From contig JAEDNI010000002.1 in the NCBI GenBank assembly GCA_016302585.1, positions 3,385-67,384 on the forward strand: DNA of 64,000 bases, given 5' to 3'. The translations under genes were made by a program, and so were the position numbers. The DNA comes from Paludibacteraceae bacterium (lineage in GTDB: Bacteria > Bacteroidota > Bacteroidia > Bacteroidales > Paludibacteraceae). Below are positions 24,675 through 33,424 of the stretch, piece by piece. The notes beneath the pieces were generated by a model that was not told the DNA's origin, did not search any database, and saw nothing but the letters and a program-made list of their open reading frames with translations. The stretch's first letter is position 1. Every line of letters starts with the position of its first letter.

Positions 24675-26751
24675 CGACATAAAGACACGCACATTCGGAG
24701 TGGAGATAGAGATGTGTAACCTTGACAGGCAGAAAGTTGATCTACCTGAAGGCTACTCATGGAGCAAGGACGAGGAGATAGTTAATACCGATGGTTCATC
24801 GAATAAGCGTTTCGGCGGCGAGGTGAACACTCCTCCGCTTACGCTTTGCCAGAAAGACCTCCACGGGTTGCGCAGCGTTTATAAATCGATGGTAGCGGCC
24901 GGTGGCAAACTCAAGTGGTGTATCTATACTCACGTGCATATCTATGCCGGCGATTTGACGGTGGAGCAGTTGAAGAAGGTGTTCCTTTTCTTCTACGTGT
25001 GCTATCCATATATTAAGAGATACGCCACCATATCGGAGAGCGATGAACTGGTGTTCAATCTGATGCCTGTACCGACGGAGAAATTCTACTACGGACTGCT
25101 GCAGGCAGAGACATTCGACCAGATACGCGAGTTATTTACGAACCAGTCTAAGAAAGGCTATATCCGTCACGCGGTGAACATATCGGCATATTTTAAGACG
25201 AAGACGATTGAGTTCCGTACGTACCATGCTACGGACGATTTCTACCTTGCGTTGAACTGCATCCTTTCGACATACCGTATTTTCTATTATGCGGTGAATC
25301 ACGAGTTGGAGGATTATCAATCACTCTCAACCTATGAGGAGTTTTTGGCTGCAACCAAGCTGAAATATGCCATGCCACAGGCTATGATCCCGCTTATCTA
25401 TCAGGGCAACCCATATAGCGCCATCGAGACATTCCAGACGAAATCTCTGCCGTACAACTCGCGTCAGGCATCGGCATTGAATGATGCCATAACAAAGAAC
25501 GAGCATAAGGAGTTGTGTATCGTAAACGGTTTCATGTACTACTATGAGTTGTTTTTCATGGATAAGGTGCAGTTGTCGATCTATTGCCAGGACCCGTACT
25601 GCCTGCTGCTGCATGAGATAGCGAACGGTAACGTGTGTATGACATATCGCGATAAGTTGGGATGGCTGGAGGACTACAACGAACCGACACCGCAGAGACA
25701 GCTTGCACTCGCGCTATATGCCGAGAAGTTGCAGAAATTCTTCATGTCGGAGTCGGAGCGCAACAATGCGATATTCCAGGCACTCAAGATGAAAGCTAAG
25801 GATAGTATCGAGCGAACCGAGAAAGCAAGCGAGAAACTGCTGCGGCTGCTGACGACATGCGAGTTCCATGTTGGAACCTTGCAGGATGCGATAGCGGATA
25901 AGAAAGTGATATTCTTCAACTATGGCAAGGATAAGACGCAGAAACGTACGTTCAAACTCATCTCGGAGAATAGCGATTTGGAGCTGCCGTTTGACTTGGC
26001 GCGCAACGAGTACTACAATCTGGTGGAGAGTCTGCCGGAAGACACGTACTTCTACTATATCAGCAACAGCCCGTATCTGAGTAACATGCACAAGTTGGCT
26101 ATCTTCAATCAGGCTGGCGGTGAGCGTTGGTCTGCTGGCCGGTTCCTGTACTGCAACAAAGAGTGCAGCACGAATAGCGCCAGCACCTCTTACAAGTACA
26201 GCCATATCGAGGTGAACGAGATCGTTCCTCCGGATGATTTGGTTATCGACGACCCTGCCAAACTCAAGACGATACGCGTCAGTTCGGATGTGCTGTATGC
26301 TTTGCAGCGCAAGTACATCCGCAAGGTCGATACGGTCAGTCATTGCACCTATGCGTTCGTCGTGATGTATGATAAGTACACGCTTGGCGGTTTCGGTTTC
26401 ACGCTGCCGCAGCACAAGGGCTACGACCTGTTCCAGTTGACGGACTTCTGCACGAATAATGCGGTGCCACGATTGGCGAAACTCATCCTTTGGTGCATCC
26501 AGACCAAGGGCGTACAAATGGAGTTGAGCCGCAGGATGCACAAGCTATGTGAGAGGGTAATCAGTTGCGCCTACACGCATAAGCCGGTTAGTGCCAAGTA
26601 TCGCGGCGTGTATGAGAAAGTGCCGGAGCATTGCACCTCATCCTATCTGGCATACGAAGGTAGGTTGGGTATCTACGGCAGCAATCAGGAGGTAATCAAT
26701 CGTTACCTGAAAGCATTGAAAGACGGAAACATTAAAATCAATAAGAAATGA
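24661..26751 (+). CDS. Amidoligase fused to a Mom/GNAT-like acyltransferase domain
   Basis: 696 residues. Residues 1 to about 240 fit the COOH-NH2 amidoligase (glutamine synthetase-like) fold: FGVEIEM at the start, GGEVNTPPL, THVHIYAGDL, and TIEFRTYHAT. A helical linker follows. The last part (about 536-690) resembles Mom-type/GNAT acyltransferases: LGGFGFTLPQH, LTDFC, then VISCAYTHKPVSAKYRGVYEK. Such a fusion would make an amide and transfer a group. It overlaps its neighbours at both ends. Amidoligase part fairly sure, Mom-like part less so. Confidence 0.65.
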   Translation: MDVLNDIKTRTFGVEIEMCNLDRQKVDLPEGYSWSKDEEIVNTDGSSNKRFGGEVNTPPLTLCQKDLHGLRSVYKSMVAAGGKLKWCIYTHVHIYAGDLTVEQLKKVFLFFYVCYPYIKRYATISESDELVFNLMPVPTEKFYYGLLQAETFDQIRELFTNQSKKGYIRHAVNISAYFKTKTIEFRTYHATDDFYLALNCILSTYRIFYYAVNHELEDYQSLSTYEEFLAATKLKYAMPQAMIPLIYQGNPYSAIETFQTKSLPYNSRQASALNDAITKNEHKELCIVNGFMYYYELFFMDKVQLSIYCQDPYCLLLHEIANGNVCMTYRDKLGWLEDYNEPTPQRQLALALYAEKLQKFFMSESERNNAIFQALKMKAKDSIERTEKASEKLLRLLTTCEFHVGTLQDAIADKKVIFFNYGKDKTQKRTFKLISENSDLELPFDLARNEYYNLVESLPEDTYFYYISNSPYLSNMHKLAIFNQAGGERWSAGRFLYCNKECSTNSASTSYKYSHIEVNEIVPPDDLVIDDPAKLKTIRVSSDVLYALQRKYIRKVDTVSHCTYAFVVMYDKYTLGGFGFTLPQHKGYDLFQLTDFCTNNAVPRLAKLILWCIQTKGVQMELSRRMHKLCERVISCAYTHKPVSAKYRGVYEKVPEHCTSSYLAYEGRLGIYGSNQEVINRYLKALKDGNIKINKK

Positions 26752-27473
26752 ACAAAGAAGACAGATGGAAATATGAGAAGGTGGATATCGGTCTCATAGA
26801 CGAAGCGGAGCTGAACGCAAACGAAATGTCCGGCGAGGACTTTGCGGCACTCTGCGATAACATTGATAAGTCAGGCCTGAGCAGCGTGCCATGCTGCTAC
26901 AAGAAGGACACGGGTCGTTTTGTGATGATCAGCGGTCACCACCCTCTGCGGGCCTGCAAGAAGTTGCACTACCGCAACATCCCGATCCTTTGGTGCGATG
27001 AGTCGGATTTGAGCAATGACGAGATAATCGCCATCCAGCTCTCGCATAACTCGCTGCATGGTAGTGACAATCAGAATATCTTGAAGCAGTTGTTTGACCA
27101 AATCAAGTCGATTGACTTCAAGAAGTTCGCGCATATCAATATCGACGAGATAAAGCCTATCAGCACGGATGGAATTGATGTGTTCGCGCTCAAGGAGACC
27201 TTCACGTTCGCGGTGGTGTTGTACCCGAATAGTTTCGCCAGCGTCGATGAGATATTCGGCGATATCCGGGAGCAGGCGAAGAAATGCGACGCGCTCATTC
27301 TCGCCGATCAAGGTACGAATGAGGAACTGCTGCTGCGGCTCCAGACGGAGGTAGGCAAAGAGTGGAATATCAAGAGTCCGTCGATCGCCTTCTCGAAGGT
27401 GTTGGAGTTGGCGGCTGAAAAGTTAGCAGAAATAAGAGAGGAGAAAGAAAATGATTTGGGTGATAGCAAATAA
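26748..27473 (+). CDS. ParB-like (ParB/Srx) domain protein
   Basis: 241 residues. N-terminal ParB/sulfiredoxin-type domain with the motif SGHHPLRACKKL and nearby residues for nucleotide binding. Such domains occur as CTPases, nucleases or kinase-like modifiers of DNA bases in phages. The C-terminus (EKLAEIREEKEND) is a coiled helix. It often sits next to the small terminase subunit, as here, separated only by the ATP-grasp gene. Overlaps both neighbours. Confidence 0.7.
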   Translation: MNKEDRWKYEKVDIGLIDEAELNANEMSGEDFAALCDNIDKSGLSSVPCCYKKDTGRFVMISGHHPLRACKKLHYRNIPILWCDESDLSNDEIIAIQLSHNSLHGSDNQNILKQLFDQIKSIDFKKFAHINIDEIKPISTDGIDVFALKETFTFAVVLYPNSFASVDEIFGDIREQAKKCDALILADQGTNEELLLRLQTEVGKEWNIKSPSIAFSKVLELAAEKLAEIREEKENDLGDSK

Positions 27474-28305
27474 GGCGGAGGAAGACGGTAGTTTTCCCAC
27501 TTACAAGTATTACAAGCAGGCGTTTCAGGAAGGGGAGATAGACATCTACCTTGCTACACCGCAGGATAATTTCGCGTTCCTGCATCGCGGCGATATAGCC
27601 ATCGTGAGGACGAGAGACCAGCGTATCAACGAGCGTCTCCGTGTGGCGAAGATGGCGTATGGCTTTGCTACCACGGGAGAGTCAAGCAAGGTGGATTGGC
27701 TGACGCACGATAAGGAGGCTATCAAGGTCGTCCTTGCGCAGAATGACATCCTTTTCCCTCGGACGGTAGAATTAAGCGATGTGATGCGAGGACGCAACTA
27801 TTTCGTCAAACCTCGCTACGGAGAGAATAGCATAGGCGTTGATCCGTACAGCATCTGCACAAATCAGGAACAGGTTCATGCCAAGTGCCAGTTGCTATGG
27901 GGCAACGGCATAGAGCCTATGATTGAGGAGTATATAGATGGCGACGAGGTGACTACGTCGGTGTTCTGGGAGTCGGAGGAGGTACATATCGCCATGTACT
28001 CTGCATTGATTCGACCGAACGAGGAGTGCGGCCTGCATACCAAGCGGACCAAGGAGCATTTCTCTTTCACGCCGGAGAGGTATGTCAGCAGCCGCTTGAA
28101 CGATGTGATCCGTAAGACCTTCCATGCCGTGGGAGCAACGCACCTGCTGCGTATCGACAGCCGCATCGTCAACGGAGTGCCGTATATCATTGATGTTAAC
28201 ATGATCCCAGGCTTGGCACCAGATGGTTATCTGAGCAAGTGCATGGAGGTGAACGATGTACCGTATCTGAACGCTATCCGCATGATGGTCGGAACGGCAA
28301 CCTAA
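27451..28305 (+). CDS. ATP-grasp ligase (D-Ala-D-Ala ligase-like)
   Basis: 284 residues, with an AGGAG-like purine run before the ATG at 27451. Motifs: YFVKPRYGENSIGVD (ATP-binding loop), EEYIDGDEVTTSVFW, and IDVNMIPGLAPD, matching the ligase C-terminal NEINTMPG region. ATP-grasp ligases join a carboxylate to an amine or thiol through an acyl phosphate. With the amidoligase it gives this cassette two amide-forming enzymes. Substrate unknown. Confidence 0.8.
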   Translation: MIWVIANKAEEDGSFPTYKYYKQAFQEGEIDIYLATPQDNFAFLHRGDIAIVRTRDQRINERLRVAKMAYGFATTGESSKVDWLTHDKEAIKVVLAQNDILFPRTVELSDVMRGRNYFVKPRYGENSIGVDPYSICTNQEQVHAKCQLLWGNGIEPMIEEYIDGDEVTTSVFWESEEVHIAMYSALIRPNEECGLHTKRTKEHFSFTPERYVSSRLNDVIRKTFHAVGATHLLRIDSRIVNGVPYIIDVNMIPGLAPDGYLSKCMEVNDVPYLNAIRMMVGTAT

Positions 28306-28317
28306 TATAGAAAGACT

Positions 28318-28767
28318 ATGGATAAGAAGAAACCGACACCGAAGAAAGCAGCCAAGAAACCTGCAAAGAAAGTATCTGCTCCAAAGCCCAAGAAAGAGAC
28401 GAGGAAGCAGAAGATTGACCGTGAGACTGCCGAGAAGAAAGAGGCGGTGCTCAAGATATACGAGAAGAAATTGGCGAACGTATCTCAGACCTGCATGGCG
28501 GCTAATATCGGTCGCCGTACGTTCTATTACTGGAGAGAGAGCGACCCTGATTTTGACGCTGTTTGCAAGGATATCGAGGATGCGCTGATCGACTTCACGG
28601 AATCGAAACTGTTAGAGAAGATTAACGATAGCGACCTGACAGCCATTATCTTCTATCTCAAAACGAAAGGCAAAGACCGCGGCTACGTGGAGCGTACCGA
28701 GAATAATGTTTCTATGGGTCCGTTCATTGATGCGATGAAGGACATTCCTGATCCGCCTAAAGATTAA
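28318..28767 (+). CDS. terS: Terminase small subunit
   Basis: 149 residues. A Lys/Pro-rich N-terminal tail (about 1-45) is followed by a helix-turn-helix region (NVSQTCMAANIGRRTFYYWR) and a helical oligomerisation part (FTESKLLEKINDSDLTAIIFYLKTKGK). It would bind the phage pac or cos site and load the large subunit. It is nine bases before terL. Confidence 0.8.
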   Translation: MDKKKPTPKKAAKKPAKKVSAPKPKKETRKQKIDRETAEKKEAVLKIYEKKLANVSQTCMAANIGRRTFYYWRESDPDFDAVCKDIEDALIDFTESKLLEKINDSDLTAIIFYLKTKGKDRGYVERTENNVSMGPFIDAMKDIPDPPKD

Positions 28768-28775
28768 GATGTATA

Positions 28776-30296
28776 ATGAGTCCGGAGGAAAAGTTAAGAG
28801 GATGGTTGCCGATTTGGCGGAAAGACTGGTGTCTCTTCGCCGAAATGGTGCTGCACGCTAATCTCGATGATGAGCAGAAAGATGTGTTGCGCTCGGTGCA
28901 GTTCAATCCCCGTACGGCTGTAGCCTCCGGAACTTCACGCGGTAAGGATTTCGTGGCGGCTGTGGCTGCGCTATGCTTTCTGTACCTCACTCCTACATTT
29001 GATGAGAAAGGCAAGTTGGTGGGGAATACCAAGGTTGCGCTGACGGCTCCTACAGCCCGTCAGGTGGATAATATCATGGCGCCGGAGTTTACGCGTCTGT
29101 TCCGTAGCGCAGGCTTTCTGCCAGGCAGGTTGGTGGCGTGTGATATACGTACAGAATACGATGAGTGGTTCCTGACGGGTTTCAAGGCCGACGATAAGAA
29201 TGAGGAGGCATGGTCCGGTTTCCACGCTGTGAATACGATGTTCGTCGTGACGGAGGCGTCGGGTATATCGGAAAAGACATTCAAGGCTATCGAAGGTAAC
29301 CTGCAGGGCAACTCTCGTCTGCTGATCGTCTTCAACCCGAATACATCCGTAGGCTATGCCGCAAGGGCGATGAAATCGTCACGTTTCAAGAAGTTTAGAC
29401 TGAACTCACTAAACGCGGCTAACGTAGTATCGAAGAAAATCATTTATCCCGGTCAGGTCGATTACGAGTGGGTGAAGGATAAGGTAGAGAGTTGGTGCAC
29501 GCCGATAAAAGAGAGCGATTATAAAGAGGAGGAAGGGGATTTCAAATGGGAAGGTCATTGGTATCGTCCGAACGACACATTCCGTACCAAGGTGCTTGGT
29601 CTGTTCCCGAAAGCCGGTCAAGATATGCTTATCCCTCAGGAGTGGATCGAGTTGGCGGTAAATAGGTGGAAGCAACTCAAGGCGAAACCGGACTTTGCGC
29701 ATATCAAGATGTGCCGCCTTGGTGCCGATGTAGCAGGTATGGGACGAGACTCCAGCGTCCTCTGTCCACGGTATGGTAACTTCGTAGACGAGTTCGATAC
29801 CCATCAATCAGCAGGGCAGGCAGACCACATGCACGTTGCCGGCATGATAGCAAGGTATATGGACTATGAGAAATCGAAAGCGTTCATTGATACCATCGGT
29901 GAGGGTGCAGGCGTTTACTCGCGACTGCTGGAGGAGGGCTATCGCAATGTGTTCTCGTGCAAGTTCTCGGAGGGAGCGAAGGAGTTGAGCGACATGACCG
30001 ACCAATATACGTTCGTAAACATGAAAGCGTATCTGTACTGGGCGGTGCGTGACTGGCTTGATCCGAAGAATGGCTTTGAACCTGCGCTGCCGGAGTGCGA
30101 CCAGCTGATGGAGGAGGCGACGGAGATTAAATGGAAATTCACATCTTCCGGCTCCATCGCCATCGAGAAGAAAGAGGACCTTATCAAGCGTCTCGGGCGA
30201 TCGACGGACTACTTCGACGCCTTGGCGAATACGTTCTATCCGCATGACGAGTCTATACCGTTAGCCGACTTAGAGGCGTTCCTTGGAAGAGGGTAA
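28776..30296 (+). CDS. terL: Terminase large subunit
   Basis: 506 residues. An N-terminal ATPase has an atypical Walker A (ASGTSRGKD) and Walker B-like TMFVVTEASGI, and the C-terminal RNase H-like nuclease has acidic positions (RLGADVAGMGRD, then FIDTIGEGAG, and STDYFDALA near the end). It packages DNA through the portal. This completes the head-packaging set, but it lies far from the portal and MuF genes. Last gene before repeat copy 5. Confidence 0.9.
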   Translation: MSPEEKLRGWLPIWRKDWCLFAEMVLHANLDDEQKDVLRSVQFNPRTAVASGTSRGKDFVAAVAALCFLYLTPTFDEKGKLVGNTKVALTAPTARQVDNIMAPEFTRLFRSAGFLPGRLVACDIRTEYDEWFLTGFKADDKNEEAWSGFHAVNTMFVVTEASGISEKTFKAIEGNLQGNSRLLIVFNPNTSVGYAARAMKSSRFKKFRLNSLNAANVVSKKIIYPGQVDYEWVKDKVESWCTPIKESDYKEEEGDFKWEGHWYRPNDTFRTKVLGLFPKAGQDMLIPQEWIELAVNRWKQLKAKPDFAHIKMCRLGADVAGMGRDSSVLCPRYGNFVDEFDTHQSAGQADHMHVAGMIARYMDYEKSKAFIDTIGEGAGVYSRLLEEGYRNVFSCKFSEGAKELSDMTDQYTFVNMKAYLYWAVRDWLDPKNGFEPALPECDQLMEEATEIKWKFTSSGSIAIEKKEDLIKRLGRSTDYFDALANTFYPHDESIPLADLEAFLGRG

Positions 30297-30300
30297 TAAT

Positions 30301-30487
30301 TAACAAATACCATGCCAAAAAGTGTTTAATAAGTAAGCAAAATTTGAGCAAAATTCATAATGGCAAGGACGCTTTGCAATTAGCACATTTTCAGCATTTT
30401 ATGCCGAAAAAATTTGGTCATATCGTAAAATTTTTGTAACTTTACATAAAATTAAGAAATACAAGAAACCATTAAAAATCAAGAGTT
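30301..30487 (+). promoter_or_regulatory. Repeated promoter/leader, copy 5
   Basis: Starts with ATGCCAAAAAGTGTTTAATAA-type sequence related to copies 3 and 4, then GCAAGGACGCTTTGC, -33 TTTG (30413-30416), 20 bp, -7 TAACTTTA (30437-30444), leader AAACCATTAAAAATCAAGAG before the ATG at 30488. Confidence 0.8.
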
Positions 30488-30796
30488 ATGATTAAGTTAA
30501 CAGCAGCCCATCAACAGTATTTAGAGGGCAATTTGAAAGTTTGGGAGCAAATGACAGCTGACAACGAGCACGACGAGGTTCGCTGCCGCATCGCACATTT
30601 CCTGAACATCGTTACGGAAGGCAAGGCGTTCATCCTGTCTTCGCTTTACCAGAATATATTGAACGAGCACAACCGTCAGGACAACCTGACCAATATGCTC
30701 CGCAATCTCCGCTACGCCGCCGACCAAGAGATGTACACGTTCATCAAAGAGGAGTTGGGCGAGGATGTCTATCAGCAAATCTATAAATGCCTGTAA
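30488..30796 (+). CDS. Hypothetical helical protein
   Basis: 102 residues, all-helical pattern (HQQYLEGNLKVWEQM to KEELGEDVYQQIYKCL). First gene of the fourth accessory module, directly after promoter copy 5. No family recognised. Confidence 0.6.
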   Translation: MIKLTAAHQQYLEGNLKVWEQMTADNEHDEVRCRIAHFLNIVTEGKAFILSSLYQNILNEHNRQDNLTNMLRNLRYAADQEMYTFIKEELGEDVYQQIYKCL

Positions 30797-30799
30797 GCA

Positions 30800-31033
30800 A
30801 TGCAGCATATTCCCGTAGAATCGGTAGAGCACTTGAAACGGCTGCTTGCGGAGGGTAAGCATGAGTACACATACCGTTTCGGTGTGATGGGTCATTCGAT
30901 GTGGATCGACCCGGCAAAGGATGGCATCGCGGTACTCGACTACTGCGACGGCCAGTTCATCCATTATTCGGACGATGAGATACAGCCCCTCATCCTCAAC
31001 CGTCCTCTGTATTGTGAAACCAAAGAAGACTGA
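30800..31033 (+). CDS. Hypothetical protein
   Basis: 77 residues; a short helix (VEHLKRLLAEGK), then beta-strands (HEYTYRFGVMGHSMWIDPA). Three bases after the preceding gene. No family recognised. Confidence 0.6.
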   Translation: MQHIPVESVEHLKRLLAEGKHEYTYRFGVMGHSMWIDPAKDGIAVLDYCDGQFIHYSDDEIQPLILNRPLYCETKED

Positions 31034-31039
31034 GTATAT

Positions 31040-31570
31040 ATGGATAATCAAAAGTATGAAAGTATCGTGAACCGCATCCTCAATCTACAGAAACTCGTAG
31101 AGCAAGGAGTAGGAGGAGAAGCGGAGAATGCACGCAGAGCTATCGAGACCATCGTAAACCGATATGGTCTGTCTCTCGACGAAATCCTTGCGGACGAAAA
31201 GCCGGAGGTTTACTGGTGGCGATATAAGACCGCTCGTGAGAAAGAATTGTTACTGCAATGTCTCGGAGTTGTAGTTGATTCGTGGCAACCTACATCCTAT
31301 ACGAAAGGTAGCGGCACGTTCGGAGCCAAGCTGACAAAGTTGCAATATGCCGAGTTGAGTTCAATGTACGATTGGCATCGCGCTAACATGGAGCATGAGT
31401 ACAAGGAGATGATAAGCAATTTCTTCTCGGCATACGCTCATAAGCACATGCTGTTCCCGGCTACCGAGCAAGAGAATGATGATAAGAGTCCTGTCAACTG
31501 GGAGAAGATTAAGCGCATGCTTGCAATGCGGGAAGCTATGTCCGATAAAACGTACCGCAAGCAATTATAG
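31040..31570 (+). CDS. DUF2786-like protein
   Basis: 176 residues. The first 55 residues (VNRILNLQKLVEQGV, then ENARRAIETIVNRYGLSLDEI) match the DUF2786 pattern, a short helical domain seen in phage and bacterial proteins of unknown role. The rest is helical, with a charged C-terminus. Confidence 0.6.
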   Translation: MDNQKYESIVNRILNLQKLVEQGVGGEAENARRAIETIVNRYGLSLDEILADEKPEVYWWRYKTAREKELLLQCLGVVVDSWQPTSYTKGSGTFGAKLTKLQYAELSSMYDWHRANMEHEYKEMISNFFSAYAHKHMLFPATEQENDDKSPVNWEKIKRMLAMREAMSDKTYRKQL

Positions 31571-31581
31571 GAGGGCAAGAA

Positions 31582-31743
31582 ATGAATGTAAGATTTATGT
31601 TGTATCTGTTAGCCGTACTGCTGTTCATGCCGATAATCGGGCTGATCCGTCTCGGGAACAAGGTAATCCAGTTCGCAGCGGACTCCATTTGCGAAACGCT
31701 CGATATAGTCTATGACTGGGCAATCGAAACGTATAACCATTAA
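31582..31743 (+). CDS. Small membrane protein
   Basis: 53 residues with one transmembrane helix (about residues 6-22), from the ATG at 31582, preceded by AGGAGGGC. C-terminal acidic helix. No family. Confidence 0.55.
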   Translation: MNVRFMLYLLAVLLFMPIIGLIRLGNKVIQFAADSICETLDIVYDWAIETYNH

Positions 31744-31748
31744 AGAAT

Positions 31749-32033
31749 ATGAGTATGACAAAAGAAGAATTGAAACAGATGGCTGACAGGCTGCATGAGC
31801 AGTTCGAGCCGATGACAACCGATGAAGTGGTGGCAGTAATGAACTACGCGCTTGGCGGTAAGCATACCGAAGCACATCTGCGGCTACTATGGAACCTTGC
31901 CGTCGAAGTCAAGGCAGAGAAAATGGTCATCCAGTATAACAAGGAGACTAAAAAGATCGAGTGTGAACTGTTTGCGCCAAAAGGCGGTATGTTAGACCTA
32001 CGTGCACCTGAAATAAAGGAGGAAAAGCAATGA
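31749..32033 (+). CDS. Hypothetical protein
   Basis: 94 residues, helical (ELKQMADRLHEQFEPMTTDE to KMVIQYNKETKKIECELF). It begins with AACCATTAAAG in its leader, the recurrent sequence upstream of starts. No family recognised. Confidence 0.55.
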   Translation: MSMTKEELKQMADRLHEQFEPMTTDEVVAVMNYALGGKHTEAHLRLLWNLAVEVKAEKMVIQYNKETKKIECELFAPKGGMLDLRAPEIKEEKQ

Positions 32034-32326
32034 CCATCCATAATGCCAAGAAACGGATGCCGAAAGGCAGATATGTGTACCTTCTGTACTCAGTTGAGGG
32101 ACATGACGAGACAATCGTTCGTGGACCAGTTAAGTTCAATCAGAGCAGACCGCCTATCATGGGAGATATGTGTATGAGAGGAGAGGAACACTTCATCCCT
32201 CTCGGATATGTTTACGCAGAAGAGATGATGGCTATGCTGTGGTCGCACTCCGATGCGAGCATAGACAGCCTCAAGGAGATAGGCAAGTTTCAAGCAATAT
32301 GGTATAAACCGAAGGAGGAGCAATGA
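32030..32326 (+). CDS. Hypothetical protein
   Basis: 98 residues, overlapping the preceding stop. Basic N-terminus followed by strands and a Met-rich central helix (YAEEMMAMLW). No family recognised. Confidence 0.55.
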   Translation: MTIHNAKKRMPKGRYVYLLYSVEGHDETIVRGPVKFNQSRPPIMGDMCMRGEEHFIPLGYVYAEEMMAMLWSHSDASIDSLKEIGKFQAIWYKPKEEQ

Positions 32327-32487
32327 ACTCGATATGGTTTGTCGTGATAGTGCTGGTCGGAATAGCCGCATATATTGCAACAGTGTACGCCATCATGTCG
32401 GCGATATTCCGGCTAAAAGCGTGGCTCACGGAACGTAAGAATAACCAATTAAAGAAAGGAGATAGCAATGCAAAAAATCATGTTTAA
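32323..32487 (+). CDS. Small membrane protein
   Basis: 54 residues, one N-terminal transmembrane helix (about residues 4-26) and a basic tail. Overlaps both the preceding stop and the next start, which supports its translation. A purine-rich GGAGG lies just upstream. Confidence 0.55.
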   Translation: MNSIWFVVIVLVGIAAYIATVYAIMSAIFRLKAWLTERKNNQLKKGDSNAKNHV

Positions 32488-33052
32488 CGAACAGTTCGGC
32501 TTGCAGCAAGCCACGTTCGACGGAACAAAGACTATGACACGGAGAACCGTGCCGGATAAAACAATGAAGGATGCTCTGGCGTATCAGAGCCACCACATAG
32601 ACGACGAAAAAGCCTATGTGCGGTACATCCTCGACCATTCTCAGTATAAGGTTGGCGAGATAGTAGCCATCGCGCAACGGTATAGCCAGTTGGAAAAAGA
32701 GATCGAGCGTGAAGGTCTGCCACTCAATGTACAGGAGTGGGTATATAAGCACAAAGGCTATCATAATAAGATGTATGTCAGAGCCGAGGATATGCCACGT
32801 AAAATCAAGATAACCGACCTCAAGGTTGAGGGCCTGGCAGGTATCTCGGATGAGGATTGCTTGAAGGAAGGCATCTATGAACTGAAACTTTGCGAGAGTG
32901 AAGACTGTGTATATACGTTCCAAGGAGACCGCTGTGGTATGTGGAAAACTCCATACCTCGCATATAGGGAACTGATCGACCGTCTGAACCGTCGAGGGTA
33001 TTTCGAGAGCAATCCCATGGTGTATGCTTATACGTATGAATTAGTTGACTGA
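32468..33052 (+). CDS. ASCH/PUA-like domain protein
   Basis: 194 residues. The start (MFNEQFGLQQATFDGTKTMT) with IKITDLKVEGLAGISDEDCL and EGI fits a phage ASCH-domain protein related to PUA folds, which bind RNA. A plausible role is RNA modification or regulation. Good family fit; function unknown. Confidence 0.7.
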   Translation: MQKIMFNEQFGLQQATFDGTKTMTRRTVPDKTMKDALAYQSHHIDDEKAYVRYILDHSQYKVGEIVAIAQRYSQLEKEIEREGLPLNVQEWVYKHKGYHNKMYVRAEDMPRKIKITDLKVEGLAGISDEDCLKEGIYELKLCESEDCVYTFQGDRCGMWKTPYLAYRELIDRLNRRGYFESNPMVYAYTYELVD

Positions 33053-33070
33053 AACCATAAAAACTGAATT

Positions 33071-33421
33071 ATGCACATTATCAATCGAAACGGAAAGACA
33101 GTGATGGTGAACGGAGGAACGATGACCATCACGAACGGAAAAATCCTTATTGACGGAAAGCCCCTCAGTGAACTGGAGTCTGTGGACGTGAATGAGAAAG
33201 TAATTAACATCACAATCCAAGGCAACGTAGAGCGTCTGGATGTGGACTACTGCAAGCAGATAACCATCAACGGCGACTGCAAGCGTGTCAAAACGCAGAA
33301 TGGCGATATCGACATCTCCGGCGATGTGGATGGCGATGTTCACACCAGTATGGGTAGTATCACCTGCGGCAATGTCAATGGCGATGTTCATACGAGTATG
33401 GGTAACATAAACAGGAGGTAG
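33071..33421 (+). CDS. Repeat-containing beta-solenoid-like protein
   Basis: 116 residues with short repeats (GDVDGDVHTSMG, NVNGDVHTSMG) giving beta-helix-type strands, also visible as duplicated DNA. Its leader, AAACCATAAAAACTGA, is related to the repeated leader and is a further partial match to the candidate small RNA. Function unknown. Confidence 0.6.
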   Translation: MHIINRNGKTVMVNGGTMTITNGKILIDGKPLSELESVDVNEKVINITIQGNVERLDVDYCKQITINGDCKRVKTQNGDIDISGDVDGDVHTSMGSITCGNVNGDVHTSMGNINRR

Positions 33422-33424
33422 AGT

